From Rhytidiadelphus loreus (Eukaryota > Streptophyta > Bryopsida > Hypnales > Hylocomiaceae), in contig OX344764.1 of assembly GCA_947034895.1 (NCBI GenBank), positions 63,407,348 through 63,471,347 on the forward strand: 64,000 nucleotides of DNA, in the 5' to 3' direction. The position numbers and the translations under genes are program-made. Below, in pieces: positions 12,095-25,237 of this stretch (the stretch's first letter is position 1; every line of letters begins with the position of its first letter). The notes beneath the pieces were generated by a model, which had not been told where the DNA came from, did not search any database, and saw nothing but the letters and a program-made list of their open reading frames with translations.

Positions 12095-12996
12095 TTGACA
12101 TTGGCACTAGTTCCTCTAACACTAAGAACAATGTTTGAATAAATGGATAAAATCACCCCTTTTTTTAAGAGAATACTAAGTTTGCCAATATTTGGATGAA
12201 AGATAATAATAATAGATAACCTTGTGGATGAATGTACACATATGGATGGTTCTATCTATATTTTCTTTACTTGCATACATTTCAAGGTGCAAGTTGTTGT
12301 ACTACCAAAAAACCAAAAAAATTGGTTTATTGGACCCGTAGGTGCATTCTTCATTTCTATAGTGATCTTGAAAGTTATTCATCAACCATTTTTTGGTTGA
12401 AGGGTCTGCATAGGGTTAAACTCTAAATGCCCAATCAAACATTTTGTGGATGCTACCTACATTTAAGGATTGCCTTGGTCCTCTAATTTTTATTTATTTT
12501 TAATTTTATATCTTTCTCGTATAGTTAGTCAGGTTGTCTTTCATAGTTAAAAAGAACTTTTGATTCGAGCAAAAACTCTACCTTGTGTGATTTTTCAAAA
12601 TCAAATACTATAAGAAATGCTCACTGTGGATTGTCTTTAGAGAGAAACTTAGCTAATTACAAGCCATTTCAAGAAAAAAATCCCACGGGGGGGTGAACAA
12701 GAGGGCACATGAGCAAGGGACTAATTGGTTGGAGGATGTAGTGAATGGACATAGTGAAGTGAAATTTTTGTTGGTCCAAATATGCTTTCTATTGGTTTTG
12801 GGGTAGTCTAGAAACTCTCTTGTGCCAATTGGGTAGCCCACTTCAAAAATTCATAACAAATTCATAATTTGTTGAAAAAATATAATTTCAATTGCGAGTG
12901 CAAAACTTGGTTGCAAAGGAGTGTTGCTTGAATTGTACCTTTGATCTAAATGATGGACTCAATGTAGTTTGTTGCAAATGGAGCTCATTCCTACAT
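12095..12996. other. AT-rich intergenic DNA
   Basis: Only short non-descript open frames; no gene, RNA or complete element recognised. Confidence 0.4.
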
Positions 12997-13000
12997 TTAA

Positions 13001-13898
13001 TCCCTAAACTCTCAAGGCCTTTTTTTCATCAAATTTCACTCAAAATTGTCATTTCTAATGCAAAGTGCAAAACAATTTAGAATTTTTTTCCCTTTACATA
13101 TCTAATTATAAGATCTTGCATTGGATTGGTATAAGAACATATGGAAGAAATTTTAGAAACTTTTTACCACATGTATTCATTGCAAGATATTTGCATTTTA
13201 AATGAACACAATTGTGATTTTTTGCACCCTACTGGACTAGATTTTAAGTCTTTAAATCTTCTTAGCTTAAATTTTTTGTACTACCAATATTGAATTCAAA
13301 AAAATTTATGTTGAAGAATTGATTTCAAAGTTTAGGATAATTTTCTTTTTTAATTCTTAAAACCACTTGATTTTCATTCTTTCCTTGAAACAAAAACTAA
13401 ATCATTAATAAGTCTAAGATGGAATTGAAACACAATAATCCCAATGGTGAGATTATTCTAGCAAAAAAATTAAACCTCTTTCAACTTCTTTTTTTAAAAT
13501 TGTCAAAATTGTGTACAAAATTGAATCACGTAAGTTATTTTTTTAGAAGATGCTAAGATTGCCCTCAAAACAAGATTGTCCATAATTTTTTCATCATTAG
13601 ATAAATCAAATCTTTCCATTTAGACAAAAATACGTTCTATGAGAAACAAAATTTTGAAATTTTAATTTGACTTTTTGTGGTTTAATTGTGCTCTCTAAAC
13701 AAAACCCTTTGGGGACTTATGGTGGCATAACTTTTGCTCTTGGACATCAATTAAAATAATAATTATATTTCTACAAAGTTACTGTATTTTCCTATTTTCA
13801 AAAAAGATTAAAAAAATCACAATAAAAATTAAAAATAATGGGAACCTACCCAAAATCCATTTTGTCCCTTGAATGGACAATCGGACTTACTTTAGGAG
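13001..13898. mobile_element. TTAA-flanked element (copy E)
   Basis: An 898-bp element between TTAA 12,997-13,000 and 13,899-13,902. Left end TCCCTAAA, right end TTTAGGAG. Interior landmarks (TGTCATTTCTAATGC near the left end, then a TAAGATCTTGCA-like stretch) are shared with copies D and F. Its right TTAA also serves as the left TTAA of the next element. Confidence 0.6.
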
Positions 13899-13902
13899 TT
13901 AA

Positions 13903-14471
13903 CCCTGGAGCGCTCCGACGTCCATTTTTTGGACGATGAACAGATTTAGATCCTTGTTTTTGTCTCATTCCTACTTGGATGAAAGTCATCCTAATTTTTG
14001 GTGATACTTTATCACGTTGTTGTCCTATCTATTGGTTGGATTTGGTGTTACTAGAATATATACATTTCTAAAATTATAAATGTGGAAGTATGTCAAGTGG
14101 TCAATTTGCATTGACTTTAATTCAAAATTAGATGTGCAAAAATGAGGTCAAAGATGTAAAGGTCACAAAAATTTCAAAAAATCACCATATGACGAGAACC
14201 TTATTTCAAATCCATTCCAACAAGTTTTACTCAAAAAATGATAATACTTTACTTGTAATTGAATTTAGAAGGAATTTTGAAATTTTCTTTTCAAAATTTA
14301 TAGAAAAAAATTGGTGATAGTACTAGTAGATCTAACCGTACAGATAGATTTTAAAAATCAAAATCTACAGCTTTCATTTGTATACCAATTCCAAAATATT
14401 CTTCCAAATTGTAGGTTATAATGGTTTTTCTCAAATTGTCAATTTTGGAGATGAATCCAGACGTTTAGGGA
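13903..14471. mobile_element. TTAA-flanked element (copy G)
   Basis: A 569-bp candidate starting CCCTGGAGCGC directly after the TTAA that ends copy E, and ending TTTAGGGA before TTAA (14,472-14,475). Its left terminus is more diverged than in the other copies, so it may be a subfamily or a chance fit. Non-coding. Confidence 0.4.
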
Positions 14472-14796
14472 TTAATGGATGTGATTCCAAATTGAATTGT
14501 ATTGAATTACATTGTACGCCTTTGCATTTTTGATGTGGAAAAGGTAAATACCTCCTTCTTCATATTCGGGTTGGAGAACTGCAAGGCGTGTCAACTTTTT
14601 TCATCACTATGTGCGATGGTGATAAGGTCTCCATAATGCCAAGTCCAATTTTCAAGGCAGATTTGTCACCATTCCATTGGATAGTCAGAAAAGTGTTACA
14701 ACTCATAACGCTCCTAAGCTTCTTAATTTTTTCACCCTTACATTTGTGAAAAGTACAAAAATGGACGTTTGTGATAAACTATAAGACTTGGCATTA

Positions 14797-15203
14797 AGGT
14801 AGAACTACCCATTACCACCCTGATTCGCAATCTGACTATATTGGGGCCAACTTTAGGAAAGACATATATTTTTCAGAGGTGTGTTCTTGTTTCAGGAATC
14901 AAACCCAAGTGGAATTATAATTTTTTGATAAAAACTGTAATTTCTGTGAATTTCTGAAGTGAAACTGCACAACCGCCACTAGACTGGATTCATAAACGTC
15001 CTCTTACAACTCAATACCGCTTTCCAATGTACCTAATAGCACTTGAAGATCCACCAATCATTAATTGACACGTTATCTTTTAATAGCATTAATAAATTAT
15101 TGTTGTCAGAATCTAAAGTGGATTTGCATGTTTTTATGACGGAATTGGGATAAAGTTGTAGACCACGGAATTGAATGACTGACGGAATTGGGTAGTTCTA
15201 CCT
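14797..15203. mobile_element. TA-flanked MITE, AGGTAG family
   Basis: A 407-bp element with inverted ends AGGTAGAACTACCCA and TGGGTAGTTCTACCT, flanked by TA on both sides (14,795-14,796 and 15,204-15,205). A TA duplication and short TIRs point to a Tc1/mariner (Stowaway-like) MITE. Related ends occur at 42,554-42,965, 59,849-60,139 and, more weakly, 23,577-23,898. Confidence 0.65.
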
Positions 15204-15205
15204 TA

Positions 15206-18200
15206 TGTCCTATAATACTCTCGAGCCTCCCAACTCTTAAGTATTATCTAGTCTTGTATCTAGTCCATATTTGTAGCCATTGCTGTTGTATTTGGGATAC
15301 TTCTCACTATCCTAGACTTAGAGCATTTCTTGCAGCCTTCCAAAATATCTAGGCACCTTCAATTGAGATATGTCCAATTTAGAGGGGATGTCTAATTGTA
15401 TCCCCAACAATACAACTCACTAAAATATACTTCCAACCAATCACAAGTCCCATCACAAGTCACAAAACTTGCAAAAGCAAAAAGTAAGGTATCATTTATT
15501 ATCAAAGCTTACTAATCCCAAGAGAAAATATAGCTAGTGACCCCTTCATCAAATATGGCTTATTTGAGTAAAGATAGAGGTTGACATACAATGAAATTGA
15601 TTGCTCATTATCCAAACATTGGGGGGTATTTGGAGGATTGCAGGAGATGCTCTTAAATCCTAATCCCAACCCCTCCTTGAAGTTCAAAGTCAGATTTGCC
15701 AACTTCCTTATTGCCCATGTGGATTATCAGTCTTTGCTTGCCTTGCTTCATTCCAAGCATTTCAAGATGCTGAGTTTCAATGAGATTCTACGCCTTTCAT
15801 TGTCAAGACATAAGGTAGAAGGCTTTGAAATGGAGCGGGCATTAAGAATGGACCCTATAAATGGCTGTGAAATGGACAAACGGTAGTTCATAAATTGACC
15901 TCCATAGTCATTGAATGAATCAAGGAAAAAAACATTATTAATTGTAAGAGCCAATCATTCTCTTTGCTTTCCCATTTTTCTTCAGAAGTTGCAAGTGAAC
16001 AGTTTATGGGAGACCTAGGAACATAAATAGGGACCTATGACACACAACTCCTTTGAAAATTTATAAGTAATTCAAAAATGCTTCAAAAAAATATGAAACC
16101 ACTTGTGTTAGATTCCTCTTCTATTTTTCTTCGTCTGAAAAATGAACCAAAAATATTTCCATTTAAGAAAATACATGAAAAAGAGGGATCAGCCCTTATT
16201 AGATGAGCCATTTCAGAGCCTCCCACCTTAAGCTATTCGATCCAGCGCAGGAGCATGGTTTGTGCATGATGAAGGGACTAGCTCTGAGCAGGGACTTCTG
16301 CTTGACTCAATTGTTGAACCTGAATACAGAATAGGGTTGGGCTCAATTACAACCTCGGATCAAATTCATGTTGCAGTTTTCACACCATTCTCTGGAGTGA
16401 AGAGCGTGACCATAAAAAAACACTCCCTCCACAAGCCCGCTTGGTTTTGGAGGGAGAACCCAAAAATGGGCATTCTGGAACAAGGAGAAACTTTGGGCTA
16501 TGGACTCTGCTGAAGGGGAGACCTACTGTGGCAGTGTTGATGACTGGATCAAGTTTTGTGGTTCAGATGATTATATTTTTTGGAGGAGCTGGTGACGTAA
16601 GAGCATTGCCACCCATTCCCCTCAAGTTAAAAGCAGTACATGCTTATTCTGCCATTTCTGCGTTCTGCTTAGGGTGTAGAATCAACAGAAAAGTAACGAA
16701 GAACCAATTTTGCCATCTAAAGAACCGATTCTACCGTCTGTACAGCTTTTAACACTTGCGAGTGTGCAACCCCCAACGCATTCTGCCATGTGCACGATTA
16801 CAGGTCTCGCCCTGCAAACGCTTGCATGGCAGAATGCACGGGGTCCTGCCCGCTCTCTAGTACATAGGGCTCAGGAAATGTGGTGGCATGATCCCGGCAC
16901 CTCCCGTTTACCTGCAGCAACAACGGACACCCCCACCCATCCCTAGGCTTACAACCTGTCAAAAAAAGTGAAGACGTGGTTTATGACTTGGTAGATTGTA
17001 TGTGGCAAGTTGTGGTTTGTTAGGGTCATTGGAATTTGGGGAAAAGAGCAAAAACTATGTAGTTGAAGTTTGGTAGGGAGTTGACAAATGTATGCATTGA
17101 CACAAAACATACGCAGTCAACAAGCATGGCAAGGACGTCATCCTACAATTTGCAGAGTGATTTTTGTTGTCACTGGGCTCTTTTTGTCCCTAGACGGGTC
17201 TGTGGTGGAGCATATGTTCATAGCCAGTCACGCCCTAGCTTGGACTCGCTAGCTTTGCTACCAATGGCTGGCGATGCTTTAAGGTAAGTATAACTAGAAT
17301 CAATAGTGCTCCTAAAACTGACACCTTGTTGTGACTTAGTTGATATCTCTAAATTTAGAACTCTTGGTTAATTCATCCATTTTGGAAAGCACATTGAGTT
17401 GTACATTGAATTCTCATATATACCCTGTCTCAAAGTGATGGTTTGTTTCAACCAAACTAGTGCCATTCTATCACAAATGTCCTAATACTTTGGAATGAAC
17501 TAATTGCTTAGCAACTCCCTAAAGTTGGTCCAACCAAAATTTTCCACCACTTTCTTGTTTTCATCCTTATATTAGATCCACTATGTCAAAGCATGTTCTT
17601 TCAAGAAAGTCACTACAATAGTAATCTTGTCCTCCTTATGTCTACGTTGAGCTTGGAAATATTACTCCAACTCTACCAATAAATCTTTGTTTTTGTGTGT
17701 TGTGCCCATCCTTGTGAAAGAAGAAGGCACGGTGGTCTTTTATGGCTAGCTTCTCTTTCTTCACTACTAGCCACTAGTCAGCCTCCCAAACCATCCTCAA
17801 TTTTCATTGAAGCTCATTTACTACTTAGAATTATGAATTAGGGTTACATTAAGTTAGTGGTGGAAATTTTTTAGGGAATTCATAGTTTAAAGACAATATG
17901 ACATTGTAAGAAGTTAGATGATAAAGTATGAAAATGAATTTAGGGATAAAAAATACAAATTAGAATGTTAGAATTTTATCAACAGAAGTTAGTGAGGGTC
18001 AAGTAGGAAGGTAAATATGCAAGACAAATGAAGATTAGGCATAAAATGAAGATTAGGTGAATGAAGACAAGGAGGACAAAGACTAATGTTTAGGGCTTAG
18101 GACTGCTTCTCTTCTCTCTCTCTAGTTGCTTAATGTAGGTTAATTTTTCTTATGGAAAATATTAGAGTAGGAAGATATTTAGGTGGTGGAATTTTAGAAA

Positions 18201-21200
18201 GTTGTAGATCTTATTGTAAGCTTTCTAAAAAGCTAATGTTCATCCAAAATGGAATAAGAACAAAGATGGAGTGGTTATTTTAATGCAAGTGGATCAACTA
18301 CCATAGTTGTTTGTGACTTCAATGTGTTGCTCTAACTTCGATAAATTTCTTGATGTATTGAAATCTTATATCAATTTTCCCATGACACTTAAGTTTCTAT
18401 GCACCCAAAAGAGACAGTCACACATCTGGTTTGCCATTAGTTGCCCCCCCCTTCCAAAAATGAATAGGTTGTTGATTTTTTTTTAAATGCTTCTCCTTCC
18501 AGAATGCCGTTGATTTCTCAAAATTTCTTAAGCCATTGATCTTTGAGATTGAGTCTAAGCCATCCATCCAAATATGAATACGGATATAGATTCAAAATAC
18601 GGATATGGATATGGAACCAAAATACATATACAGATACCTGATATTGGAATATTGTACAATATAGATACGATATATGGATACAAGATACGGGATTTTCATT
18701 GTCCCATATTGTTTGTCATGTTAACTTAACTTCATTCAAAAAATTACAAGTAGGGGAGGGGGGAATGAAAAATTAAGAAATTAATTTTAATTAAATTTCT
18801 TTTTTAAACCCGGGGTGGGGGGATCTAGAGGGGAGTTTAAAATTAATTAATTTGATACAAGTATCACTATGCACTCAAAAGTGGCTGTAATAGCCACAAT
18901 ACAATATGATACCATTTTATGATAAAAGTTTCTATTGATACCATTTTAAATTTATCTCATGGAATATGTGATGTATGTATATAAGTTCATTTGGCTAGTG
19001 CATTGGTATTGCTTGTTTAGTCAAGTAGGACAACATCTAAAATTAATAAACTATAGGTTTTTTTTATGGATTTCATTGCTTAGAGGCATCTTAGGGGTCC
19101 CTACTCTCTACTGATTCAATTCTAGGATGCAAGGCCGCTAGCTAGCCAGAACAATCATATCATTGCTATCTCTTCTTAATCTAATATGGGATTGAATTCC
19201 TTAGTATAAAAGTGTCCTCTTTCAACTACAATTTTTGATACTCCTTCATACTCTAGACCTTGACTACGTGTTTGTTGACGTTGCCTTGAAAACTCAACCT
19301 CATTGGCTTTAGTAGCTTTCTAAGCCATATTTTCCAAGCTCCATCTCACTACGCAATCCTACTCAAATACCAAATGTCATGCCTTTGACTTCCACATAGC
19401 TCTCTAAAGTGCCTCTACAACACTTCACTTATAGAAACATCAAGGGTCACAATCTCCTCACATTACACATGCCATGTACTATAGCATTAGGTTCCAATGC
19501 TAATCAAGATTCTTCCATTTTCCCATGACTTAACCCCCACAAGACACCAAATATATCATTTTATGACATGGGGTGGACTTTCCATTGATGTTTAAGTGCT
19601 CAAAATCTCAAAAAAGTTTTTGGAGATGAAAGTTAGTATGATTTTCTACAATAATTTTATTCAAAGTTTTTTGAAGAAACTTATTCAATTATGCCTAAAT
19701 GAGGTTTGAAATTATACTTTAAACACAATTCCTACTTTTGACTTAACTATAAGTGGTTGAGCTCCCACTAATTCTAATTTACATATCCCACATGGATTGT
19801 TTACCTCCTACTACCTAACCACCCCTCTTGTATAAAAAGCTTGTCTTCTCATCTTTGTAGACACAAAATAAGTGACTTTTGAAACTATGTGAGATAGTTG
19901 TCAAGTATTTTGATTTTTTTTAATATAATGCCAAATATTCTATAATTATATTTCATGGAGCAGAGGAACATCTTTCAGCACAAAGGAAATATGGGTGTTC
20001 AAAGGATATGGTATGTGATAAATTTATTCAATGTTAGTGATCCATGATGAATCAAGCATAGCAAATCCTAAGCAAGCTTCCTCCCACCTAATATGCCCAA
20101 TTGTCCTTGAGCTTAGTTTGGGTGTTTCATGCCATAAATTGATCAAGCTTTTCTAAGCCACAAATTTTGGGCGATTTCTTTTCCTCTTCTAGGGCTAGCT
20201 TAAACCTCAAACTCTACTATCAACATTTTGAAGAGATTATTGTATGTGCAAGCCAAAAATTATTGAAAAAACGACAATGTATGAGAATTTTTTTGAAGCG
20301 ATATCCTTATAGGAATTTTTCTGTACATGTTCTCCAATTTGAAATGTTATGAATTTTTTTTAACATGTGGCTAACTTTTTCACAAAAAGAAAGCAAAGAA
20401 ATTTCAAGAAAAAAAGTGAAATTAACCTGTGCAAAAGTCTCCTTGAATTAGAGCTACTTGGAATTTGGATTGCCCCCCCTCCCCCCCAATTTCCAACTTC
20501 AAACACTATCATTTCACAATGTAAATGGTCAAAACCTCCCATTGTTTTACTATAATGCAATGAAGGAGATGCCATGAGATCTTATGGTATGATGTAGCAA
20601 GATTTCAATTGTCATTTTTTAGGGGCCTTTGCCATTAAAATGACCTATTTTGTGGGTTTCTTTTTGTAAAACATGGTAAAAAAATTTAGGAATTAATCTT
20701 ATACAACTTTTATTTTGAATTTTTTTAAAAGAGTACAAAAAAGGTCATGTATGCTTTTTTTCATACAATCAAAGCATCTTTTGGAAAAAATTATAACTTT
20801 GGAGTTTGACATTCAACATCGGATTTATAAATTTAATATAAATATTATCTATTTACATTAATCACCTTAAATCTACCAAGATAAAAAATATCACATTAAG
20901 GCTAAGACAAAAGGAATATATTTTGCACAAATGTCATGAAAAAATAGAAAATAAACATGGTGAACCAAGATTGCGATTGATCCAAAAATACAAATATCAA
21001 TAGAATTTATTGAATACAATTTTAACAATGTGAACCTCTCATTAATTGGTATGCTTTCATCTTCCAATCAAAACATGTAAGAGAAACTATCCAAATTCTA
21101 AATTAACATTTGTGTTACCATTTCTATGAACAAACATTGTACTTCAACATTGAAACCATCATTAAGATACATGTAAATACAAACATCAACAAAATAATGT

Positions 21201-21480
21201 TCTTATGCTTGAGCAATAGAACATGTACAATTCTACAAACACAATAATGTTGAAAGCAAATTACTGAGCATTTTACTATGAAGTCATATACTACAATTGA
21301 ATATTAATCTTTTTTATACAATACCATAATTTCTTCATTATTGAATAATTAAAAAAGACCATACATGTAAAAAAAAAAAAATCATTTAAGGGAGTTTTAA
21401 CAATTGAAAAAAAGCTATTAACTAAGTATTAATACTAATGCTTACCTTTTTAGGTGACAAAAATTTCCAATTTCAAGCAA
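15206..21480. other. Intergenic DNA, no supported gene
   Basis: Mostly AT-rich with short frames of no recognisable content. A less AT-rich island lies at about 16,200-17,290. Simple GATATGGATAC-type repeats lie near 18,570-18,690. About 19,590-19,920 is a dispersed repeat also found at about 59,280-59,600. I found no domain in any frame. Confidence 0.5.
16778..16837. repeat. 13-bp inverted repeat (hairpin)
   Basis: GCATTCTGCCATG at 16,778-16,790 is matched by its exact reverse complement at 16,825-16,837, with a 34-base loop. It lies in the GC-richer island. Function unknown. Confidence 0.5.
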
Positions 21481-21508
21481 AGTTAAGAAAGACATTAGAT
21501 GGGAATCA

Positions 21509-21760
21509 GGCCTTCGGGAGGGCAGTTTTAGGCTGGGAACCATTGCTGGGAACCAGTCTGTGCGACCTGGATAAAAAATAATTTAAAAAAAAAAAAATTT
21601 AATTTAAAAATTTTAAATGAAGAATAAAAAATATTAAATTTTTTTTCTTTTCAAATTTTTTTTTATGCCTGCTGACGTGGTCGTCTCTCGACCACGTCAG
21701 CGGGATGCGTGGCAGAGTTCCCGACGTAGGGGAACGTCAGGGAACTTGCAGCCCTTAACT
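21509..21760. mobile_element. Possible small TIR element with strong hairpin
   Basis: Contains a perfect 13-bp stem (GCTGACGTGGTCG, 21,671-21,683, with complement 21,689-21,701) and GTTCCC/GGGAAC motifs ordered as in the elements at 8,067-8,293 and 56,930-57,015. Ends are poorly defined. Assignment to one family rests on visual similarity only. Confidence 0.35.
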
Positions 21761-21876
21761 GCTGCAGAAAATCATGTAATGGAGTCATTTACAATGAAAT
21801 GAATAAACCAAAAGATAAACAATAAAATATTCAATAAAATCAAACCACCCTAAACCAAAGACTTTAAAAGAAACCT

Positions 21877-22135
21877 TTATAGAATAAAAGCGCCATTAGA
21901 CTTGCCAACATCCTCTAAAGCATATGTATATTTGTCTAACATTCCTTTAACTTCCTTGTAATTCCTTAAAGAGAAAGCATCATTGGGCTCAAGCTCATCA
22001 ACCTTATTCAAGTCCTCCAATGCATCCACACTCTTGCCAATCATTCTCTTAACTTTCCCAACACCCCATAAAACCAAAATAGTATTAGACTCAAGATCAC
22101 TAGCCTAGTTAAAGTCCTCATTTGCTTATAATGTT
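21877..22135 (-). pseudogene. TPR-repeat fragment related to the kinase-TPR gene
   Basis: The minus strand encodes two to three degenerate 34-residue repeats of the same type as in the gene at 25.2 kb (VDALEDLNKVDELEPNDA, then a YALEDV remnant), with an in-frame stop between repeats near 22,100 and a terminal stop at 21,877. It has no start or kinase part. It may be a detached piece of the array or a 3' remnant of the neighbouring gene, 3.1 kb away. Confidence 0.6.
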
Positions 22136-22139
22136 AATT

Positions 22140-23576
22140 TGGTCTATTGAACAAAACCAAAAGGCAACTAATATAAGGGGGTAATTCTTTAGGAAAGGTT
22201 AATTAGTCTACCATATTGTGACTAAGGTCACTTATTTTGTATTTTGTATACTTATCTAATTTAATTTAGGATTGATTTTGGGAATAAATAAAGAAACCAC
22301 ACTCGTAAATCATATTGGCACAATCTAACCTTAATGCTATTTATAATAAAAATAATGTATGGAGTTCTAATCCTATATAATATTGTTTGGCCGAGGGTTG
22401 CTATTATGTGAGCCTAGGAGCATGAGCCCATGAACCTAGAAGACTATACACGTATGCTATAGGTGTCTAGATTATACAAAACTTCCATAATTATAGTGTA
22501 CATAACTATGTTATAGATACCTATATTATGAGCACCTTTAATGATTGTAGGATATCCACTTATGTTCAAGACTCACATGATCACATTTTCATGCTAACAC
22601 ACTAACATTGTTGTTGTTTGGCTTATGGCAATCCTCGTATCAACTCCTTAGGTTTATATCAATTTGACTTGTAAGATGCATGTACTATCAACATAATCAA
22701 TTGCCAAGGTATACATTTGAATTACAATAAATTTTTAGGGACAAAGTTCATTAATTACATTCTTTGTTATACTTTTCCCATCTAGGCTAGACTACAATTA
22801 CAAGCCTAATTGCTAAATTAGTATGAAAACCCGTATGAAAAAGAAAATCTATATTTACTATCCATTTGTATAAAATGCATGGCATGAAAGGATTTTAGTT
22901 TATTTACTCCATTCTTCACGTCTGCCCCTTACCTCTAGCTTTTCTTAGTTAATTTGTCTTTGACTTCGCTTGAGTTGGGTTGGAACAATTAGTTTGCACT
23001 CACACTTATAACTATGGGACTCCCAACTCAACCTATAATTGTCCTTTTCTTTTCTCAATTTGTTTACTTATTGTAAGCCAATCAACTTGCTCAAACCCAA
23101 GGCTATTCTATCAAATAGACACAACCTATGAGCTTACAATTAGACCTCTTTGTAATTACATAGACAAGGTCTGCCTCAAATTCTAATAATGTCACATGTA
23201 AATTTGACAGATTCGGAGAGCTTGTAATTAGACCATTATGCAATTTATAATCATAGTGGATTTAGTCTCATTCAACAATTGAACTTTACATTATTTTTGG
23301 ACAACTTGATGACTTAGACATACAATAACTCCACAATTAACTCTACCAAGTTGACACCAATTCATACACTAGCAAGGTATTTGAGCTTAGATTTCACATA
23401 CAAAATAACATACTATGCAATTTGTCCCCTACATAGATTGAATCACACACATACTGGCCATAATCATAGCTTCAAACTCTCAACACTTACATAGTTATAC
23501 TTGATAATTTAATCTCACAATCCTCACAGTACGACACAGATAACTTGACCACTAAAAACTTCATCAAATTCCTGTA
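22140..23576. other. AT-rich intergenic DNA
   Basis: No gene, RNA or complete repeat recognised. Confidence 0.4.
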
Positions 23577-23898
23577 AAGTAGGTCCATAAATCATCCATT
23601 TAAGAGCTGAAACTGAATTTTGGGGAAGTGAAGCTTCTTGAGATATTTTTCAGTAAATTTTCCTTGAAAGACAAGTGGAATTGGCATCTAACCCAAGTGG
23701 TTTCACATTTTTTGGAGCTTTGTGGAATTAGTGATGAAAATTTGAAGTAGAAATAGCATAGGGCTCTAAAATCACCCACCTCCTCAAATGTACACATTTT
23801 GTACGTTATTGAAGGCTACAAAAAAAACATGTATAAATAGTGTACATTTGAGGAGGTGGGCTATTTTAGAGCTTGTACACTTTTAGAACCTCCTACCT
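23577..23898. mobile_element. Possible TA-flanked MITE containing a 34-bp inverted repeat
   Basis: Flanked by TA (23,575-23,576 and 23,899-23,900), with ends AAGTAGG and CCTACCT. Inside, CCCACCTCCTCAAATGTACAC at 23,774-23,794 is matched by its exact reverse complement at 23,840-23,860, and similarity of the arms extends about 13 bp further out. The outer ends fit the AGGTAG family only loosely. Confidence 0.4.
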
Positions 23899-23899
23899 T

Positions 23900-25100
23900 A
23901 CCACCGATATGAATCATTCACCACATGCCAACTCATGATAATTAAATAATTCCCACAATTTGACAATTCATCATGCAATGCTCAATTATTAATTGTCTAT
24001 AATGCTTGAGGCTTTGATCATTTACAACAACTTGACAAATTATTGATGCAATTTTCACACACTAACTTACAACTAAAATAAACAAACATAATTTTCATCA
24101 ATTTCACACAACCACACACACATACAACTACAACCCTAAATCTACCAAATTAAATATTTTACACACACCAACATACACAATTCAACACACAATTTCCAAC
24201 CAATTATTAACTGATGCACTCCATGATCCACAACTCTAAGCGATTTACTCCACAATCAAATACAAGCTCACAATACACTCAACAAATGGGTTTACAACTT
24301 CTAATTGATTCAATTGGTATGAACTAATGCTCCACAATTACTATACAACACAATTGATTTGACCATCAACAATTTTCAACAATTGCAAATGCACACATAC
24401 GCAAAGCAAGATGCAAACACAAATTTCAACTTCACTATAATTTAATTACACAAAGAACTCGATAATTCAAGATTTCAAGTATACAATTCTTATTCCATAA
24501 TTCTTAGACAACTTAACAAACATATCAAAATACAATCTACTTCACATATAAACAATAATCAATTATAAGAGCTCTCAACAAATTTCATTTCACAATTAAA
24601 CACTCTCAGCACTTGACAACTCATGAGATTTACATATTCAACAACTGCTAAAGAGTTCTTTGTCTTACTAATTGCCAACTGAATTCAGCCAACCAAAAAA
24701 TCTAAAAGTCATATACACAAACAAGTTGACAATTTCCAACTATATTCATTTGATAGTATATGGCTACAAGTACAACACTAAAGAATTGACTTCTAAGATA
24801 TTGTGTGCTCTTCGGTGAGAGAGAGAAAGAAAACTATTAGACATTTGGACATAAAGTCCTCAAAATAAAATAGAGGTGAAGTATGCAACTATTCATTGTA
24901 CAAGCACACTTGCTATTCGACCTACTTCATATCTTAGACTATTAGCCTAGTTTGTATCTACTCCAAGTGCTATTTAGACTTTTAAGTAAGACATTGAACT
25001 ATTTGACATATAACAATGGGAATTAGACTAATTTTTTGCCCAATTTACACTTACTGGCCAAATTAACCAAAGTTTGAAAAATTGACAACTGCATTGTCTA
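23900..25100. other. AT-rich intergenic DNA
   Basis: Rich in A/C-type low-complexity sequence (ACACACA, CAATT). No gene recognised. Confidence 0.4.
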
Positions 25101-25104
25101 TTAT

Positions 25105-25237
25105 TCTCTTAACTTCTCCATGATATTTTTCAGTGCCTAAGTATAATTAGGCTTAAGTTGATTAGCCATGTTTAAGTCCTCCAATGCATCTACATACTTG
25201 TCCATCATTTTCTTAACTTTCCCATGCCTCTGTCATG
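25105..25237 (-). pseudogene. Decayed TPR unit beyond the stop codon
   Basis: Directly after the stop of the TPR reading frame, the minus strand carries on with one more recognisable repeat (KYVDALEDLNMANQLKPN) in a shifted frame, then stops. The repeat array was therefore once longer at its 3' end and was shortened by a frameshift or earlier stop. Confidence 0.6.

Noticed and set aside
16262..16946. Overlapping frames of 78-103 codons in the GC-richer island
   Set aside because: No domain, no consistent frame and no splice pattern that I could defend; noted only as an island.
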